From contig JABAKD010000007.1 of assembly GCA_012845835.1 (NCBI GenBank), positions 2,329,516-2,393,515 on the forward strand: DNA of 64,000 nt. The letters are read 5' to 3'. This DNA comes from Undaria pinnatifida. Lineage: Eukaryota > Sar > Phaeophyceae > Laminariales > Alariaceae. Position numbers and translations under genes: made by a program. Below the pieces are notes generated by a model, which saw only the letters and a list, made by a program, of their open reading frames with translations, did not search any database and was not told where the DNA came from. Of this stretch, positions 23,601-37,900 are shown piece by piece (position 1 is the stretch's first letter; every line of letters begins with the position of its first letter).

Positions 23601-25858
23601 CAAAGAAAACCGAAATAATAAGACAGCGAAGAAAACAAAACGGAAGAAGCAAAGCCAAGCAGCCTCCCTTTTTCTCTCGTACCTAGTCCTAACAATGGAT
23701 TCCACCCCACCGCTCCCTTATTTACAACGAAAAGCAACAAAATATCGATAGAAAAAGTGGAAGAAAAATAAGCAAAAACGAAAGAAACGCCCAGATGCGG
23801 GCCCGATCATGACGTTGAAGACTTAAGATACCTCCATTATCTCATCAATAAGCAAAATTTTCAGAGCTTTTCACTGGTCCTGAACCGACCCGTCGCGGGT
23901 TGGTTGAGGGGTTTTCAAAATCTCAATGTCACCCTGACCCGACCTAACACGCTAAAGTAACCCCAAAAAAAGAAAAGCCCGAATAGTTTTGACTCCCAGC
24001 CGGGCGTGAATGTAGTGCAGGCTTAAGGTGACCCGGCCCGACCAGTGAGTTAACTTCCGTGCCCACGCCAGAGCATCATTTTGCAGCCCGCAGGTGCAGG
24101 TGTGAGCATGGTTGATTAGACTGCGTTGAGCGTTTACGTTGGCCGTTGCGACCCGGCACGACGGCAAAGAGCCGATTGAGGTAACAGATCCACCGCGCGC
24201 ACCTCCGCCATCCCATCACCATTCGAGGTACGGCACGGCTCCCTGAGAGAGAGTGGGGTTACTTGCCGTTACCGCTGCCCGCGGAAGAAGTCTTCGCCGC
24301 CTGGGGGCAGGCAAGGGCAAGGAAGAGCATGGGCGAGGTGGATTGCGGTCGCATCTCGTGTTTAAGTGCCACGGTTTTCTACTTAGTTATTGCAGGCATT
24401 TGGGGCGCTATGAAAAACAATTTTTCCCAGCAGTATGAGTTTTTAAGGAAACGTTAGGGCAGGGGAAGCCAGGACCAAGAAGATCGCGGTCACTTTTGAC
24501 TTTTGAAGCCACGGTTTTGTACTTGTTATCGGTTCGTTCCTAAGGAGCATAAAAGACAAAACGAAACGTGGCATTTTCGCAAACAAAAACCTTGTCACGA
24601 ATGATGACGAAAAAAAACATGACAGTTTCGCGATCACATTTCTCACCTTGCATACTACGTTTTCCCCCGTCACTTAGTATAAAACACTACCCACTCGCTT
24701 ACATAGTCACGTGACTTAAGCTTGGTGAGAAAATTGTCTGGTTCTGAGCATGAAGTGCGTTGGTTCATTCCCCAATGTAGTAGTGGTCCCGTTACAGTGC
24801 CGGTTGAGTAGTGCAGGTTGCCCTCTATAGTGCCTGCGAAAAGCTTGGAACATATCGGAATATCCAGCACTGGCAGCATTGGGAGTAGTGCTGGTTGCCG
24901 CTCTATGCCGATATTTCCGGCTGGTGCATCCCGGCACTCTAGATGGACCAGTACTGTATCATCACTTTTTCCTGGTGTGGAAAGCCTCAAACCAAGCACG
25001 TAGTGCTATAAACCACAAAGCTATATATGATATAGTACACTCCTTCCCGTCCTTTTTAGAAGTATCCTGGCTGTCGTTCTGGTTAGAACAAAGGGGGCAG
25101 GATCGACTGGGCCCACTGCTGCGCATTGACAGGTTATTATCGGATCGTAGGGCGCACATTTAGATGATTTGAGACTTTTAGGGCACTAAGATAGTTACAG
25201 CTGAGTGAGACACAAAGGTGGTTTTCATCTGGGTGGGAAAAGGAGATAGTTACAGCTAGGTGGGGCACGAACATCCTTACAGCTGGAAGGGACACTAAGA
25301 CGTCCGTACCTGCAGGCCAGTGGCAACTATCGTGTCACGGTGATAAAAGTACGCGAGCCCTTATCGAATTTTCCGGGAAGTTTAGATGCGCGCCACGAGG
25401 AACTCGTTACCGCGAGGGGCGCTGTGAAATTTCAACGCTTCCCCTCGCTTTCTATAAAGTCAAAACAATACAAATACCCGAAAACTCTTCGAGAGGTTTG
25501 GATACGCGCTACGAGAAGCCTCGTTCCCGACCAATGCCCCCACCTATAGTACGTGTGCCTTGTCATCAAGCAATAGGGAATCTTGCGATCAACAGCGAAT
25601 CAGCTCAAGCTTTCGCCAGCTTGAATCACTTGTGGAAAGTCTATTAGTGCGACATCATGAGGGAATCCTTCGAGTTACAGTATTCCCCCTCGCTTTGCGT
25701 CAAGTTGAACGAATAAAAAATACCCGGGAAAATCGTAGAATGGAACCTCAAAGTAACGTGTATTGTACGTGTTGCTGTGGGCCGGATTACAAATGATTCG
25801 ATGCCGCTGCTGGGCGTAAGCTTTATAGAGCTTGTGACTGCGCGAACAAAGTGCTTAC
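23601..25858. other. Region below the last exon found
   Basis: The next exon of the large gene should start here or lower, in phase 0, on the minus strand, but I could not identify it. It contains a GCCGGAAATATCGGCATAGA-like repeat (24870-24920) that recurs near 48775-48860, and a diverged duplication (25340-25540 and 25560-25740). Confidence 0.5.
24263..24457 (+). CDS. Small hypothetical ORF, unrecognised
   Basis: Open frame ending YEFLRKR-stop, including EEVFAAWGQARARKSMGEV and a hydrophobic stretch ATVFYLVIAGIWGA. It lacks a good ATG start, so it might be a terminal exon or chance. Confidence 0.18.
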   Translation: MPLPLPAEEVFAAWGQARARKSMGEVDCGRISCLSATVFYLVIAGIWGAMKNNFSQQYEFLRKR

Positions 25859-25957
25859 CTTGATGTTCAAGCCCTTGAGGTTGGTGTCGGCACCGCCCGG
25901 AATGTTCAGAATGCAGAGCTTGAACACGTGCGAGCCGGCGGGGAGGGAGACCTCAAC
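25859..25957 (-). CDS. Exon 25: end of CBM6-like module 3
   Basis: 33 codons after CTACAG: VEVSLPAGSHVFKLCILN, then LKGLNIK before GTAAGC, phase 0 to 0. It closes the third sugar-binding module. A donor follows, so at least one more exon exists at lower coordinates; I could not find it. Confidence 0.9.
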
Positions 25958-28900
25958 CTGTAGCGGCGGGACGCGAAAGAGGTAAGCGGCAAAGAGTGGC
26001 GAAGTAAGTATTGCGGTTTTCACACGGCTAGTTATTAGCGGGTGGTGGAACAAAAGCCAACAAACTAAATGAGTCTTCATGAATGAACACCACAAGTCGA
26101 GCCACACACGCGTCAGTCAGGTGCTAAGACGCAGAACTCTGCAAATCACAGCACGAAACTTACCGTAAATATCCAGCCAAAGAAAAAACAAGTCGACGAA
26201 TTACTATTAGTGCAGGCAGCTAACTCACAGAATCGTTGCATACTGCGTTTCCTAAGCCAAAGAGCCTGCATATTTTAGAGAAAATATGCGGCACAGATGC
26301 TGGATGTCGACGGGTACAATTAACGATTTAACATGAAGAACATCCACACACCTAACGGTTAATTGTAATGTCGTGCTACAAAAAATGCATATGATGACTC
26401 ATCGAATCGGTGGCAGATACTGTCATCGTCGTTTATTTCGTCCCTGTTTTGCCTCTGAAGTCCTTAAAAACTGCTAACCTTAGGCCCCCTCCGTTAGCAC
26501 GCGTTACTTACCGGATCGGTGTCGGCCCACTCACTCCAAGAGCGGCTCGAGGGGAGATCAGTCTTGTAGAGCACGGTGCCAGGCGAATTCTTGTTGCACG
26601 CTAGGTCGGACTCGTCATCGACGGTTACAGAAAGCGCGGTGCTGTTGGCGAGGGTCGCGTATCGAACCGAAACATCGAACACTCCGCTTTCCGACGCGAA
26701 CACGGTGTACTTGAGCCATTCACCTGTTATACCAGGTACGAAGTATATCACTCAGATAGTGTAGCTCATGCTTCTAATGGAGACCCGCGCTGGTGGGCAT
26801 TTTTAACTGTCTTGAACTCAATCTAACCCAACCTAACCCAGCCCAACCCAACCACACCCAACCCTAACGCAACCCTGCTGGTACTTACTGCTATGCTGCT
26901 GTATGCTGTACGCTGGTGGTGCTGTTTCAGGAGTAAAAAGCGTGCTTGGTATATGTTTGTGTTCATTCTTCCTTGTCGGAGACCTTAAGTGGTCGGGCGG
27001 GACGTACGTGAGAGTCGGGCATGCGAGGGTGGAAAGGAGTCCCTATTTGTTTTGCGCTGCTTGTACATGGTGAGAAACCCGCCGCGCTCGTAACTGTTAT
27101 AAGTATTGCCATCCAGCAATGTTTTCAATGGTCTTCAAGGTCGATCAGTCATGAACATGTGTACGATAGATCGGGACGCCGAGTGTTTTTCAGAGGATCC
27201 TTGCGTGTAGGGCTCCATATCGCTCACCCAACTTTTATTTTTTGTATACTCCCAGTCATGGCTCACTCTAATTCTCATTGAACGCGGAAAAAAATGGACA
27301 AAAAAACAATAAAAATAACAAGCGAAAAACTAAACTAAAAACGCAAAATCAACCAAGGCGTTTAGGCGTTTCCCAGCAACCGGGGACACTAATTCGCGTC
27401 CCCAGGCTTGGCTGCCAAGGCTGTCTGTTAAGGGGTGAACGTGTTGTCTCCTGGCATCTTTGCTCACGAGTACATCTCCTACTGTAGCACGGACTGGGAC
27501 ACATCTTCTTTGTCACTCAGCAGCTCGGGCCGCTTTGCGTCGCCGATGTGTAACCTGCATTTTTTTTTCAATATTTCCTCGCTCTGAATTCCCAATTGGG
27601 TTTCGTCGTTTTAGCAAGGCTGCACGCACCAGGGATCCCGTAGCCCACGTGGAGGGTCCCGTCGTCCCCCGCTTCGAGGTCAACCGAAGCATTTCGGGAT
27701 CCTTCTCCCCCGAGGTTGCGGGCGCTGTCGTCCCAATAGGCGACTCCCTGGCACCCATGAAACGGTCGCGATGAAGGAGTTAGGTACAATCCTTACCGCC
27801 TTTGAGACTTGAAAGTGGAAAAAAAAAGCGATATGATTACAGCATCGGCCAGTCGAACCAACGTGGGCTGCTTGGATATTGGTGATACGTTTCGTGTCCG
27901 GACTGCAACGGTACAACGATGTGCACGACGTGATTCCATTCGGACTGCTGCGCACCGACGGACAAGGTGGATACGCATCGCACCTGTCATGTCTTTGGTC
28001 GCGAAGCCCGGGCTTCAACTGGGTTAATAAGCATGGCAGGGATACAGTACCGCTTTTTGGCGAAAACATCTTCCGCCTGATGGGGCTACTCAACCGATAG
28101 TCAACTAACATACTATACCCATTTGTTTTGTCTTTTCGCTCATCTCTTCTATTGTATTTGCACTCCTCCTTCTCCTTCTCTCCCCCTAGACGTAACTCAC
28201 GTCCGGGGGGGTCACTGTGCAGGCTCCTCTCTCCCCTCCCCACCACGGTACGCGCCTTCATTTTCATCGTGAGAAGAATCCAGCTGTTTCTTCCCTCGTC
28301 GACCCGCGTCGACTATCGTCGGTTGCTGACGATGCTATTCGACGCAGGCTACTACCGAGGTATACCACTTTTTAGGCAAAACAGTTTTATGAATGACGGG
28401 GCTCTTTAACCTACTATTTAGCAAATCGTCGGAATAGTCGTTCTTGTTTTGCAGCATGAATATGTATTATACCTAGGTCATGAATTTGGTACTCGGGTTG
28501 CCCTTTCAGCTTTTAGTCTATTAATACGTCAGTTTTTTTCAGGCGAGGTATGGAGTAGTTTATTAAGCCAAGAGAACATTGCTGAGAAAAAATGGTGATT
28601 TTTTTTCGTAGCATGTGTCATTCGTTGTACATACCGCCCCCCGCCCCCCCCGACGCTTCAATAATGTCTCCAATTCGTATATATACCTAGGCCGTGGGGT
28701 GATTAATCGAGGAGTCCTCCCACGGTGAGGTTAGCACTATTTGGGCGAAATGTTTCTCATAGTGTTGACAATGCTTCCGACAGGTTGCGCACCTCGAGCG
28801 TGGAACTATCAGATTTTATGACAATTTTACGGGGTATATTTTATAAAAATATTTCAAGGACGTCAGCCGTGAGTTCGACGAATTTCGGGTCAATACTCAT

Positions 28901-31900
28901 CTTTGCAAGCTGCGTTGTTGGTACTTGTAATATACTATGTGGGTGAGTTTTTTCATAATCGGAGGGGTCATATTGTTTTGTTAAAAAAACTGTTTTAGGA
29001 ACAGCGCATAGAAGTGTTGGTCGGGTTGAGCGAGCGAACGCCTTCCAAGTCATGTTTGGGGTGAGATACCGAGAGTCTCCTTGAGCTATTAGGAGCTCAG
29101 AATGTTCCGCTCCTCCCCTAATGTGGCACTACTCCGCGTTGTACTTTCGTGTTATACAAGTAGGTTTTATAGCAACGTCAGTTTTCGGGCTGGGCAAAGA
29201 GCACGTAAAGTGAAGGAGACTTGGAACGAATGTATCCCACACTAAGCCCAACTAAGTTTACCCCCAAAGCTCTGGGGTGCAGTTCGAAATAAGTCTACCC
29301 ATGTACTGCAGAAACATATATTTGTGCACTATCTCCAATGTAATTTGTCGCCAAAAGCATGGTTGCAGTTTCAACATTTCGCTCGGACTCACGGTCCAAG
29401 TTCCCAGCGGTGGATGTTGTCCTTACGTTTTCTCCTTTTGTCAAATTTGTAGGCGTAGATTAACCGGGGGACGGCCGAGGCTAACCCCCCCCCAAAAAAC
29501 GTCTAGTTTCACCAAAATTGTTACTGTAGGATACCGCTTCTTTTGTTCTCTAAAAACACGCCCCCAAGTATGCCAAAACTATTGCTATTAAATAGTGTAC
29601 TGTGTGTAGATTACAACCCTAGTTTGTGTCTTCAGGTGTTCTCCCTCATCGAATTTGTAGGCGTCGATGGACGAATCGTGCTAACTTTTGTGCTCTTAAG
29701 CACGTCCAATAGACTATACCAAAACAATTTAAATGCTGGCGTAATGGATATGAGTCAAGATGGTACCATCGAGCGATCTACGTTGATCATCATATTTGCA
29801 CATTGTCGGATTACAACAACAATGGCGCTACAATAATATGAGCCTATTTGGTATCCTCACGCTTCTTCCCTCGTCGAAATTGGAGGCGTCGATGATAACG
29901 GGGACGGACAAAGCTAGCCCCTCGAAAAGTTCACCATTATTTCCATCGCAAAAATTTGCAGCGTGAGGTTCAACGTGGATCACTCACAATCTTGCCCAGA
30001 AATAGGAAGAAAGTCAAAGGAAAAGCCAAACCATAAAAAACAAACGGGAGGACAAAATTCGTAAACAAAAGCAAAAAGGTGTCCTCACGTTTACCCCCTC
30101 GTCGAAGTTGGAGGCGTAGACGAACCCGGGAACGGACGAGGCTATCCCCCCGTAGGGTTCGCCCTCCGAGCAGGTGCAGTCGCTCTGGCATGACGCGCAC
30201 CCTTCTTTCTTGGTGACGTCACACCTGTTGTCACGGTCGGGGTTTTCGGTGGTTCGCATCATCGACATGATAGCATCGTGGTGCTACACCAGAGTGAAAA
30301 AAACATAACCACTTCTGTCATCGGCGATACGTAGGGGATCAATCAAGCACGCTGATTTCAAGATTGAAGCTATATGCCAGATGTTTACCTTCATGTTCTG
30401 TTGATGCAACCCCCGTTGGTCTCTACGTCCAAAACGTGATCGCATCCAGCGAGAACCCCTACGATTTCTCCGGACGGCATTCCGGAACACCCCGATGCTT
30501 TTCGCAAGGGATTCCATCAACATCTCGCAGACGTCAAAGTCCGTAATCCAACAAGCCTCCCTGACCAGAAAATCGGCACCTAGAGGATGTCACGTTCCGT
30601 CGTCGTTGCAAGCCCCGCTGGTCTCTACGTCGAAGTGTCATGTCATTCAGCGATAACTCTGAAACATCTATCATCCGCTGTCGTATACACTAGGGGGTGT
30701 GATATGTTGTTGTTGTCACATTAACTCGTATAATCAAGCCCGTGGTCACAGGACAGGCTTCAGTCAACTCTGGAGCTGAGGAAACACCCAAGGGGAAACA
30801 CACAAAAAACCGTAAGTGATACACGCGATACACAACGTCCCGTCTAAAATACAACGTCGCATACGGCAAGCGCGAGCTAGCAGACCTATCACTCGGTATG
30901 GTATACTCAAGGCAGGGGTGATATACGGTAATCATCCTATCGTAGGTATGGTTATCAAATACATTGTTAATGACTTATTGCCGTCCGACATCCAATGTGC
31001 CGCAAGAGATTCAACTTCAATGCATCGTAAAAATCCCCGGAAAGAGCAACGAAACCGCGTAGTCTACAACTCACGTTCCATCGTCGTTGCAAGACCCGCT
31101 GGTCACCATGTCGAAAGTGATCTCATCCAGCGAGAAACCACCCTTGGCCACGCAAACGCGGATGGTGTGTTGGCCCGCTTCCAGTCGGGTCTGCACGACA
31201 CCGGTATGGCGTGTTTACGGAACCAATGAGAGGGGGTGGGGCGTCGTCAGGCTGACCGTTATCAATAGTGTGGTTGTTACTTTTCGTATGCAGACCAGCC
31301 GAAAAGGAGGCCGTTCTCGCGAACGGCCCGGTTGCGCCCCCCGCCGTTTAACCATGTTCCAACTCCTAAAATTATCCTATTCTAACTCCAAGTGATTTTG
31401 TTCCATGTCGGAAGTGCGGGGCTAAAGGGGTTAAACATGTATGTTCCATCGTATGCAAAGTATATGGGTGATATTTGCGAAAAAGGTTGAACGTTGCAAC
31501 TTGCGCGGCCTTGCTTAACACGTTCGCCGCTACTACGAGAAATGTCCCCAGTCTACTTTCAGGTATTTTCCCCGGAATAACACATTTTTCATCGCGCAGC
31601 CGGGCTAAGAGCGTGGTTCGAAAAGATTGACCCCGTTGGAGCAGGTTTCCCCCCAAAAAAACGTTTCATAGCACAGCAAGCAGGCTAAGCGGCGTGGTTG
31701 AAACAGATTCGCCGCTTGGAGCCCACGAGGAAAAATCCGTCGAAAGCAGATGACGATGATGTTACGCAGATTCACTGCTAACAGGATGAAACCACACACA
31801 AAAGAGGAAAGCATCGCCACCTTTCAGGCGAGCTCTTCCACGCTACAACTGTGTTGATTGAGGCCCTGTACACCTGCTAAAAACAGCGAACAAAATAAAA

Positions 31901-34900
31901 TTGGAGTCAAACGCTATTGAGCAAAGGCGGGGTGCTTTCCCCCCCCTCTTTTGTTTTCGTAAGTCATCCTGCACGAAGTAGACTAGCCCGAGCTCCCGGG
32001 GTAGGAGATGTGTCCGGACCGCACTGTAAGGGACGCGCGCGGCATGGTGATACTCTTGTACTGCTTACCGCAAGCTCTTCCTAGGCGTTTGATTAGGTCG
32101 CACTTGTGAGACGTTCTACGTTATGGGTGTGCGCCTCTCTTTTGTCACTTGCTACGATATCATAGAGGTGCACCACTATTTTTCTGAAGGTTCCTCGATT
32201 TGGGAGCTTAAGACCCCTCATAGGCCAAAATTGCTACAAGTATGTACCGGATGAAAAATGCCATGGCCTAGGTACACGACAAGAATCACGCCAAAAAAAG
32301 TTATACCTTAGTACCTCTCTTTCCAACGGTTTTGGGCTTCTGAAGGTTCCTTGATTTGGGAGCTTAAGACCTTAGACCTCTCCCAAAAACTGATTTGGAG
32401 AAAAAAAAAATTGCTACAAGTATGTACCGGATGAAAAATCCCCTGACCTAGGCACACGACAAGAATCACGCCAAAAAAAGGTATACCTTGATACCTCTTT
32501 AGGGTTAAGGAGCCCCGTCATTCAGGAACTAATTTCGCCAAAAAAAGGTATACCTTTATCGCAGCACGCATGTTTTTCGCCTTCTGAGGGGAAAAGCTTA
32601 TTATGAGCAACCTCAAAAAGTGCTCTTGTGATGAACACGCAAGCCCATGGCCTTGGTAAACCAAAAAAAAAAAACATGAAGAAAAAATTGAAAAAACGTC
32701 AGCTGTGAGTAACGATCGCTTGAATGGTTGAAACTCAACTTGGCAAGCTGTGTGGTACATCTATATTTTGATTTATGATATTTGCAAGAACAAGAATAAC
32801 CTTCCCACGCAGATGTGAGTACGACCGATTGAATGGTTGAAACTCAACTTTTGCAAGCTGCGCGGTATATCTATGTTTCGTTTATGATATTGCAAAAACA
32901 AGAACAACCTTCGCACGATTTCGTGTTTTTTTTTGGGGGGGGAGCCCCGTCCTTCATAAAATGGTTGAGCCACAAACCAAGGTTACGGAAGGAGTTCCCA
33001 CATTTTTACTGTTACATTCTCTCTCATTACCGTGGATCATTTAACGTAAGCATTGGATTTAGATGAGGCCTCCTGCGCCGGCAGGAGATCCTCGCTCACG
33101 AGGTTTCGGGAGCGAAAATAAAAAAGTGATCACTGTGTCATACAAATTCCGAGACGTTTCGATCAGATCCGTGGTTCCACTATTTGTGCCAAACTTGGAC
33201 CCATCCAATTTGATCGCCAATTTACCCCAGGGTCTGAGCCACTCGGACGAGTGACTCTGTACGTACCTCACTGCTAAATGTTTTTTTCTTGGCGCAGCGT
33301 AGCTTTTACCCTACGATTGCGGATTCACGTAGCAGCATTAAAAATCAGCACCAAAGCTGTGAGACCGCAATGGAACAGAGGTGGGTCACTCGCGCGAGTG
33401 ACCCTATAAGCCACTGCAAAAAAAGGGCCCCAGAAGCAACCCCCCAGCCGTACCCTTGACCCTAAAAATCTCTATGATACCTATGATACCTATGATACCT
33501 GTGATACCTATGATATCTATGATACCTATGATATCTATGATACCTATGATACCTATGATACCTATGATACCTATGATACCTATGATATCTATGATACCTA
33601 TGATACCTATGATACCTATGATACCTATGATACCTATGATACCTATGATACCTATGATACCTATGATACCTATGATACCTATGATACCTATGATACCTAT
33701 GGTACCTATGATACGATAGAGGTATCCCTTTTGGTCTGAAATGTTTTCTAAATGACGGGGCTCCTTAACCTGGGCAAAATCGTCGGAAAAAAAAAAAATA
33801 GCAGGCCATGTTCTTTTGCATGATTCTCGTTGTGTATCTAGGCCATGGGATTTTTTCATCCGGTACGCACTTGTAGCACTTTTGTTTTTTTCTCCAAATC
33901 GGTGAGTTTTTTTCTTTGGGAGAGGTCTTAAGATCCCAAATTTGAGGAACTCTCAGAAAAAAAAAGTGGCACACCTCTATTGTAGCACGCGTGATACGAC
34001 ACCTCTGTTGCAGTACGCGTCAGCGTCAGACATTTTGATTATGTCGCACCTCTCGCTTTTTTTTGTTTGCATACATGGATCACAAAAGGGCTGTGAGTCG
34101 TCCCTCGATAGTTGCGGTAGGGGTCGCTAATTTGGGGCCAAAATGTAATGACCGGTTGAGCTCCTCAAGCGTGGGCCTATCGGTTAGTATGACAATACCT
34201 GTGAGCATGTTTGTTTCAGGACTGGCGCATAGGTCGGGTTGCGCGAACGAACGCCTTCGAAGGAGTGGTTCTACGGTAGCCCCGCCAACTTTTGTTTAAC
34301 GAAACCGCTGGTTTTGAAACCGGCGCCACGGTCATGTCTCCCGAAATACGGTGCGCCTCTTGCCACCCCGACGTGTACTCGTTCGATAGTCCGTGGCAAA
34401 CAAGAAAATATGTCAAGACGTTTTTTTTTCAAAGCATCCTTCCTCATGCCGAGCAGCCGTGAAACGTTCGTTAACCCTTCTAGAGCCCCGATCCCCTCCC
34501 TATACTAAACTCAAGTAATTTTGTCCCCAAAACGGGTTTCCAGTGGTAAAGGTTAAAGAAAATCGCTGTTTTTTTTTGGAGGGGCTATCGTAGAATCAGT
34601 CGAAGCCATGTTTAGGGCGAGATACTGAGCTTCTCCATGTTGTTGCCAGAAACTCATATAAACTTCTGTTGCACCCCCAGCGCGGAACAACTCGTACGTC
34701 GGCAACCCACCGTAAAGGGCGCCGTTCTTGCGAACGGTCCGGTTTCCCCCCCGCTGTCAACCATTGTCGAGGACCCGAGGAAAGCGTTAGGGTTCTCCTT
34801 CGAGTCGCACGTGTAGGCGTCGAGGAACAAGTTAACCTTTCCAGTGGAAGCTGATGCGTAACGAAGAGTCACGTTGTAGTCTGCCGTTGCCGTTGCCTTG

Positions 34901-37900
34901 GAAAGCGGCGGGACGTGAGGGGGAAGGGGTGGGGAGGAGGAGGACCGGGGGGATGGAGAGGGCGGAAGTTAGAAGCAGCATGTTTGCCTAAGCGAAAGCT
35001 GATGCGTACCGAAGAATAACTGTTGTTGTAGTTGTCGTTGTTGACACCTTGGCGGGCGGTGGAACGGAGGGTGGTGGTGGGGGTAATCGTTGTACCATGC
35101 GCGGCCATAGTCTGCAAGACCATAGGCCCTCGCACCCCTGCAATGCTGGGATGGAGCACGTCGAGGTTTCACCGACTAGGACCCGTGCTACGATAGAGGC
35201 ACGGCCACTTTTTTTCTAATACTACCCCTCAATTTGGGAGCTTAAGACCTCTCCCAAAAACTGATTTGAAGAAAAAATAAAACTGCTACTACCGGATGAC
35301 AAATCTCATGGCCTAAGTACATAACGAGAATCATGCAAAACAAAGTGGTGAATGATATTTTTTTTTCCGGCGAATTTGGGGTTAAGGAGCCGCTTCACTC
35401 AGAATAAAAAATAGCCAAAAAATGCTACCTCTGTCGTAGCGTTCGTCCTAGGCAGACATCGCGAACACCAAGCGCGAACCACCTTGAGGCATTCGGCTAG
35501 TCGAATAAAGGATGAGCTGTATCCTATACTAGGAACCACTCGTGATTGGGGGGGGGTTACACACCGTCTCGTAAGAACCCAAATTATTGACGTTGCTAAC
35601 CAGCCTCTTTTTTAATGGATCCAGCGGGTTTCATGTTGACACTTTTACAACTATCAAGAACGTGGTGCTAAAAGTCCGGGTTAAAAAATTGGAGGTGCTC
35701 GACGGGGGGGACTCGGTCGCCGTTTGACGGATGAGACACGTTGGCATCTTGGCGTTTTGAGTTTGGGGGATTTTTGCTCGTCAATCTTTTTGGGATGTTG
35801 TTATTTTACGCGTCTTCTTTTGTACTGTTGTTTCTTCATCGTTTTTGGCGTTTGACAAATGCTACTCATTGTCGGAGGGCAAGCGTGATACCTGGTAATA
35901 ATTAACTTTTCACCGATACTAGGCCGGAAGAAGGTACAATCGGGGGGAGTAAAACTTCGGTGATCAAAAAGGTTGACCTTTTCGATGGAAGCGGACGGGT
36001 AACAAGGAGTCGCTTTACAGTTAGCTGTTGCCGATATCTCGGCAGGCGTTCGATTTTTGGGAAATGGGGGGGGGGTTGGACGTTAACATGTACGGATCAT
36101 TCAGATTCCGCTGATCGGCCACGTTAAAACGTCTACAGATTATACAGACCCGCGATATGTATCCGTGCGATCTGTGCAGTGATCTGATATGTGTGTGGAA
36201 GCAGTTGGTTGGGCGGTGGCGTGGACACGAACCATGGTAGAGGTGCACTGTCTCTTTTTCGCCTTCGGAGGGCGGTGGCTTGAGGAAGTTCACATCTCAC
36301 CCAAAACCTATCTTTGAGAGAGACGAAAGCACATCCCGATGAACAAACCATCCCATGGCCTAGGTATACAATATATATACAAAAAAGCTTCCTTCTGATG
36401 GTTTTCGGTCAAGGTGGGCTAAGGAGCCCGGTCATCCAGAGAATATGTTTCCCCCACTCAAAGTGCCGCCTCTATCGTACCACCGGTCGCCGCCGTACCC
36501 ACCGTGACGGTGTAAAGAAGCCACTCTCCTTGCGTAGTCCAACCCCAAACAACGTCGCCTTCCGCCTCTTGAAGTCCTACGAAGCCCTCGTCTGAAGAGA
36601 TGTCTGAAGGGACGTCGCGGTAGTCGCTGAGACTCGCCAGCCTCTCGGTGCAGTTCACGCTCTGGCTGGACTTGCACGTGGCTTCGTGGAAGCTCACCCC
36701 CTGCGCCGAGCAAGGGACGCGGAATCAATCGAATCAAACTTAGCATGTGGTATTATCATTATTACTCCGCACCCGTGTGTAGCTGCCTTTCGGTACAGTT
36801 CACGGTCTCGCTGGACTTGCACGCGTTTTTGTGGAAACTCACCCCCTGCGTCAAGGCAGGCGAACTTACCAATCGAATTAAAATGGCTTTTTTTGGGGTG
36901 GAGATTCTCGATTTCACAGCTAGATCTGATGTCCTTTTTTTTTAAACAAGTATTGTATGAAAATCCGTCTGGATTATTATTGTTAAGAAGAAGAACCGAC
37001 TATTATGTTCATACCCGTTCAAGACATTAACTGGTTTTCACATGCAAGGGAGCCGATGAGAGAAACAAAAAGTTTTTGTAACTGCAGTAGCGGCGAATTG
37101 GTGTTTCTACCTAAAACAGTTTTGATCGCGGAGCGTCCTTGCGGATACAGCAGCGACGGCAGAGAGAGTAGCACTGTCCAGACCGCTGCGCTAGTTTTGA
37201 GCGCAATCCCCCCTGGCTTTACGTGTAGCAGAGCTTTCGATCGACTTGAAACAACTGAGTTTCAATCGAGAACAATTACATTCTGTTCATGAAGTCAGGG
37301 TCGACAATCCATGCCAGAGCATTCAGGACAACCACTGCTCAAACGCTCGCCGACGTTGACTGACGTAAACTCATAAAAGCAAAAAGTTCCTCCTTCCCCC
37401 CCACCCCTCCCGCCGCCTTACCTCCCCCCCGACGTCATAATCCTCCGCTTCGACGACCCCAGGCAGCACCAACGATGTGAACGGAGTAGAGCACATCCCG
37501 CAATCCTGGGCCCAACAAGAGAACGGTTGGCGGGGGGAGGAGGCGGGGGGGGAGGGGGGGGGAGGGGCGTACTCAGGTTGTGCATGGCTGCATGGCCGTA
37601 GTCGTGTGACCAAAATATAGACCCTCGCATCCCAAATATGCTGGGACGAAACACGTGGGGTTTTCACCAACCAGGCAGACACTGCTTGCACCAAGCACGA
37701 AGCGCCGTGAGGTGCTCGGCGAGTCGCGTGAAGGGTGGACTGCATCCTTCCAAGAACCGCTCGTAAGACGGGCTTCGGCACCTTGTGCCTGCTTTTTTGC
37801 TTATGGATGACAGCTCCAATGAGTTTTTTTTTTTCAGGTGTGGCCACTCCAGACACAGCAATGGGTATTACTATGTAACTGCCTCGTGGGTGCCTTACCA

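Noticed and set aside
27680-28267. 195-codon minus frame next to exon 23
   Set aside because: Wrong frame relative to the CBM6 reading, and composition rich in Arg/Ser/Pro; exon 23 uses another frame.
33404-33859. 151-codon frame with IGI repeats
   Set aside because: Produced by the 9-mer microsatellite; the opposite strand is open as well.
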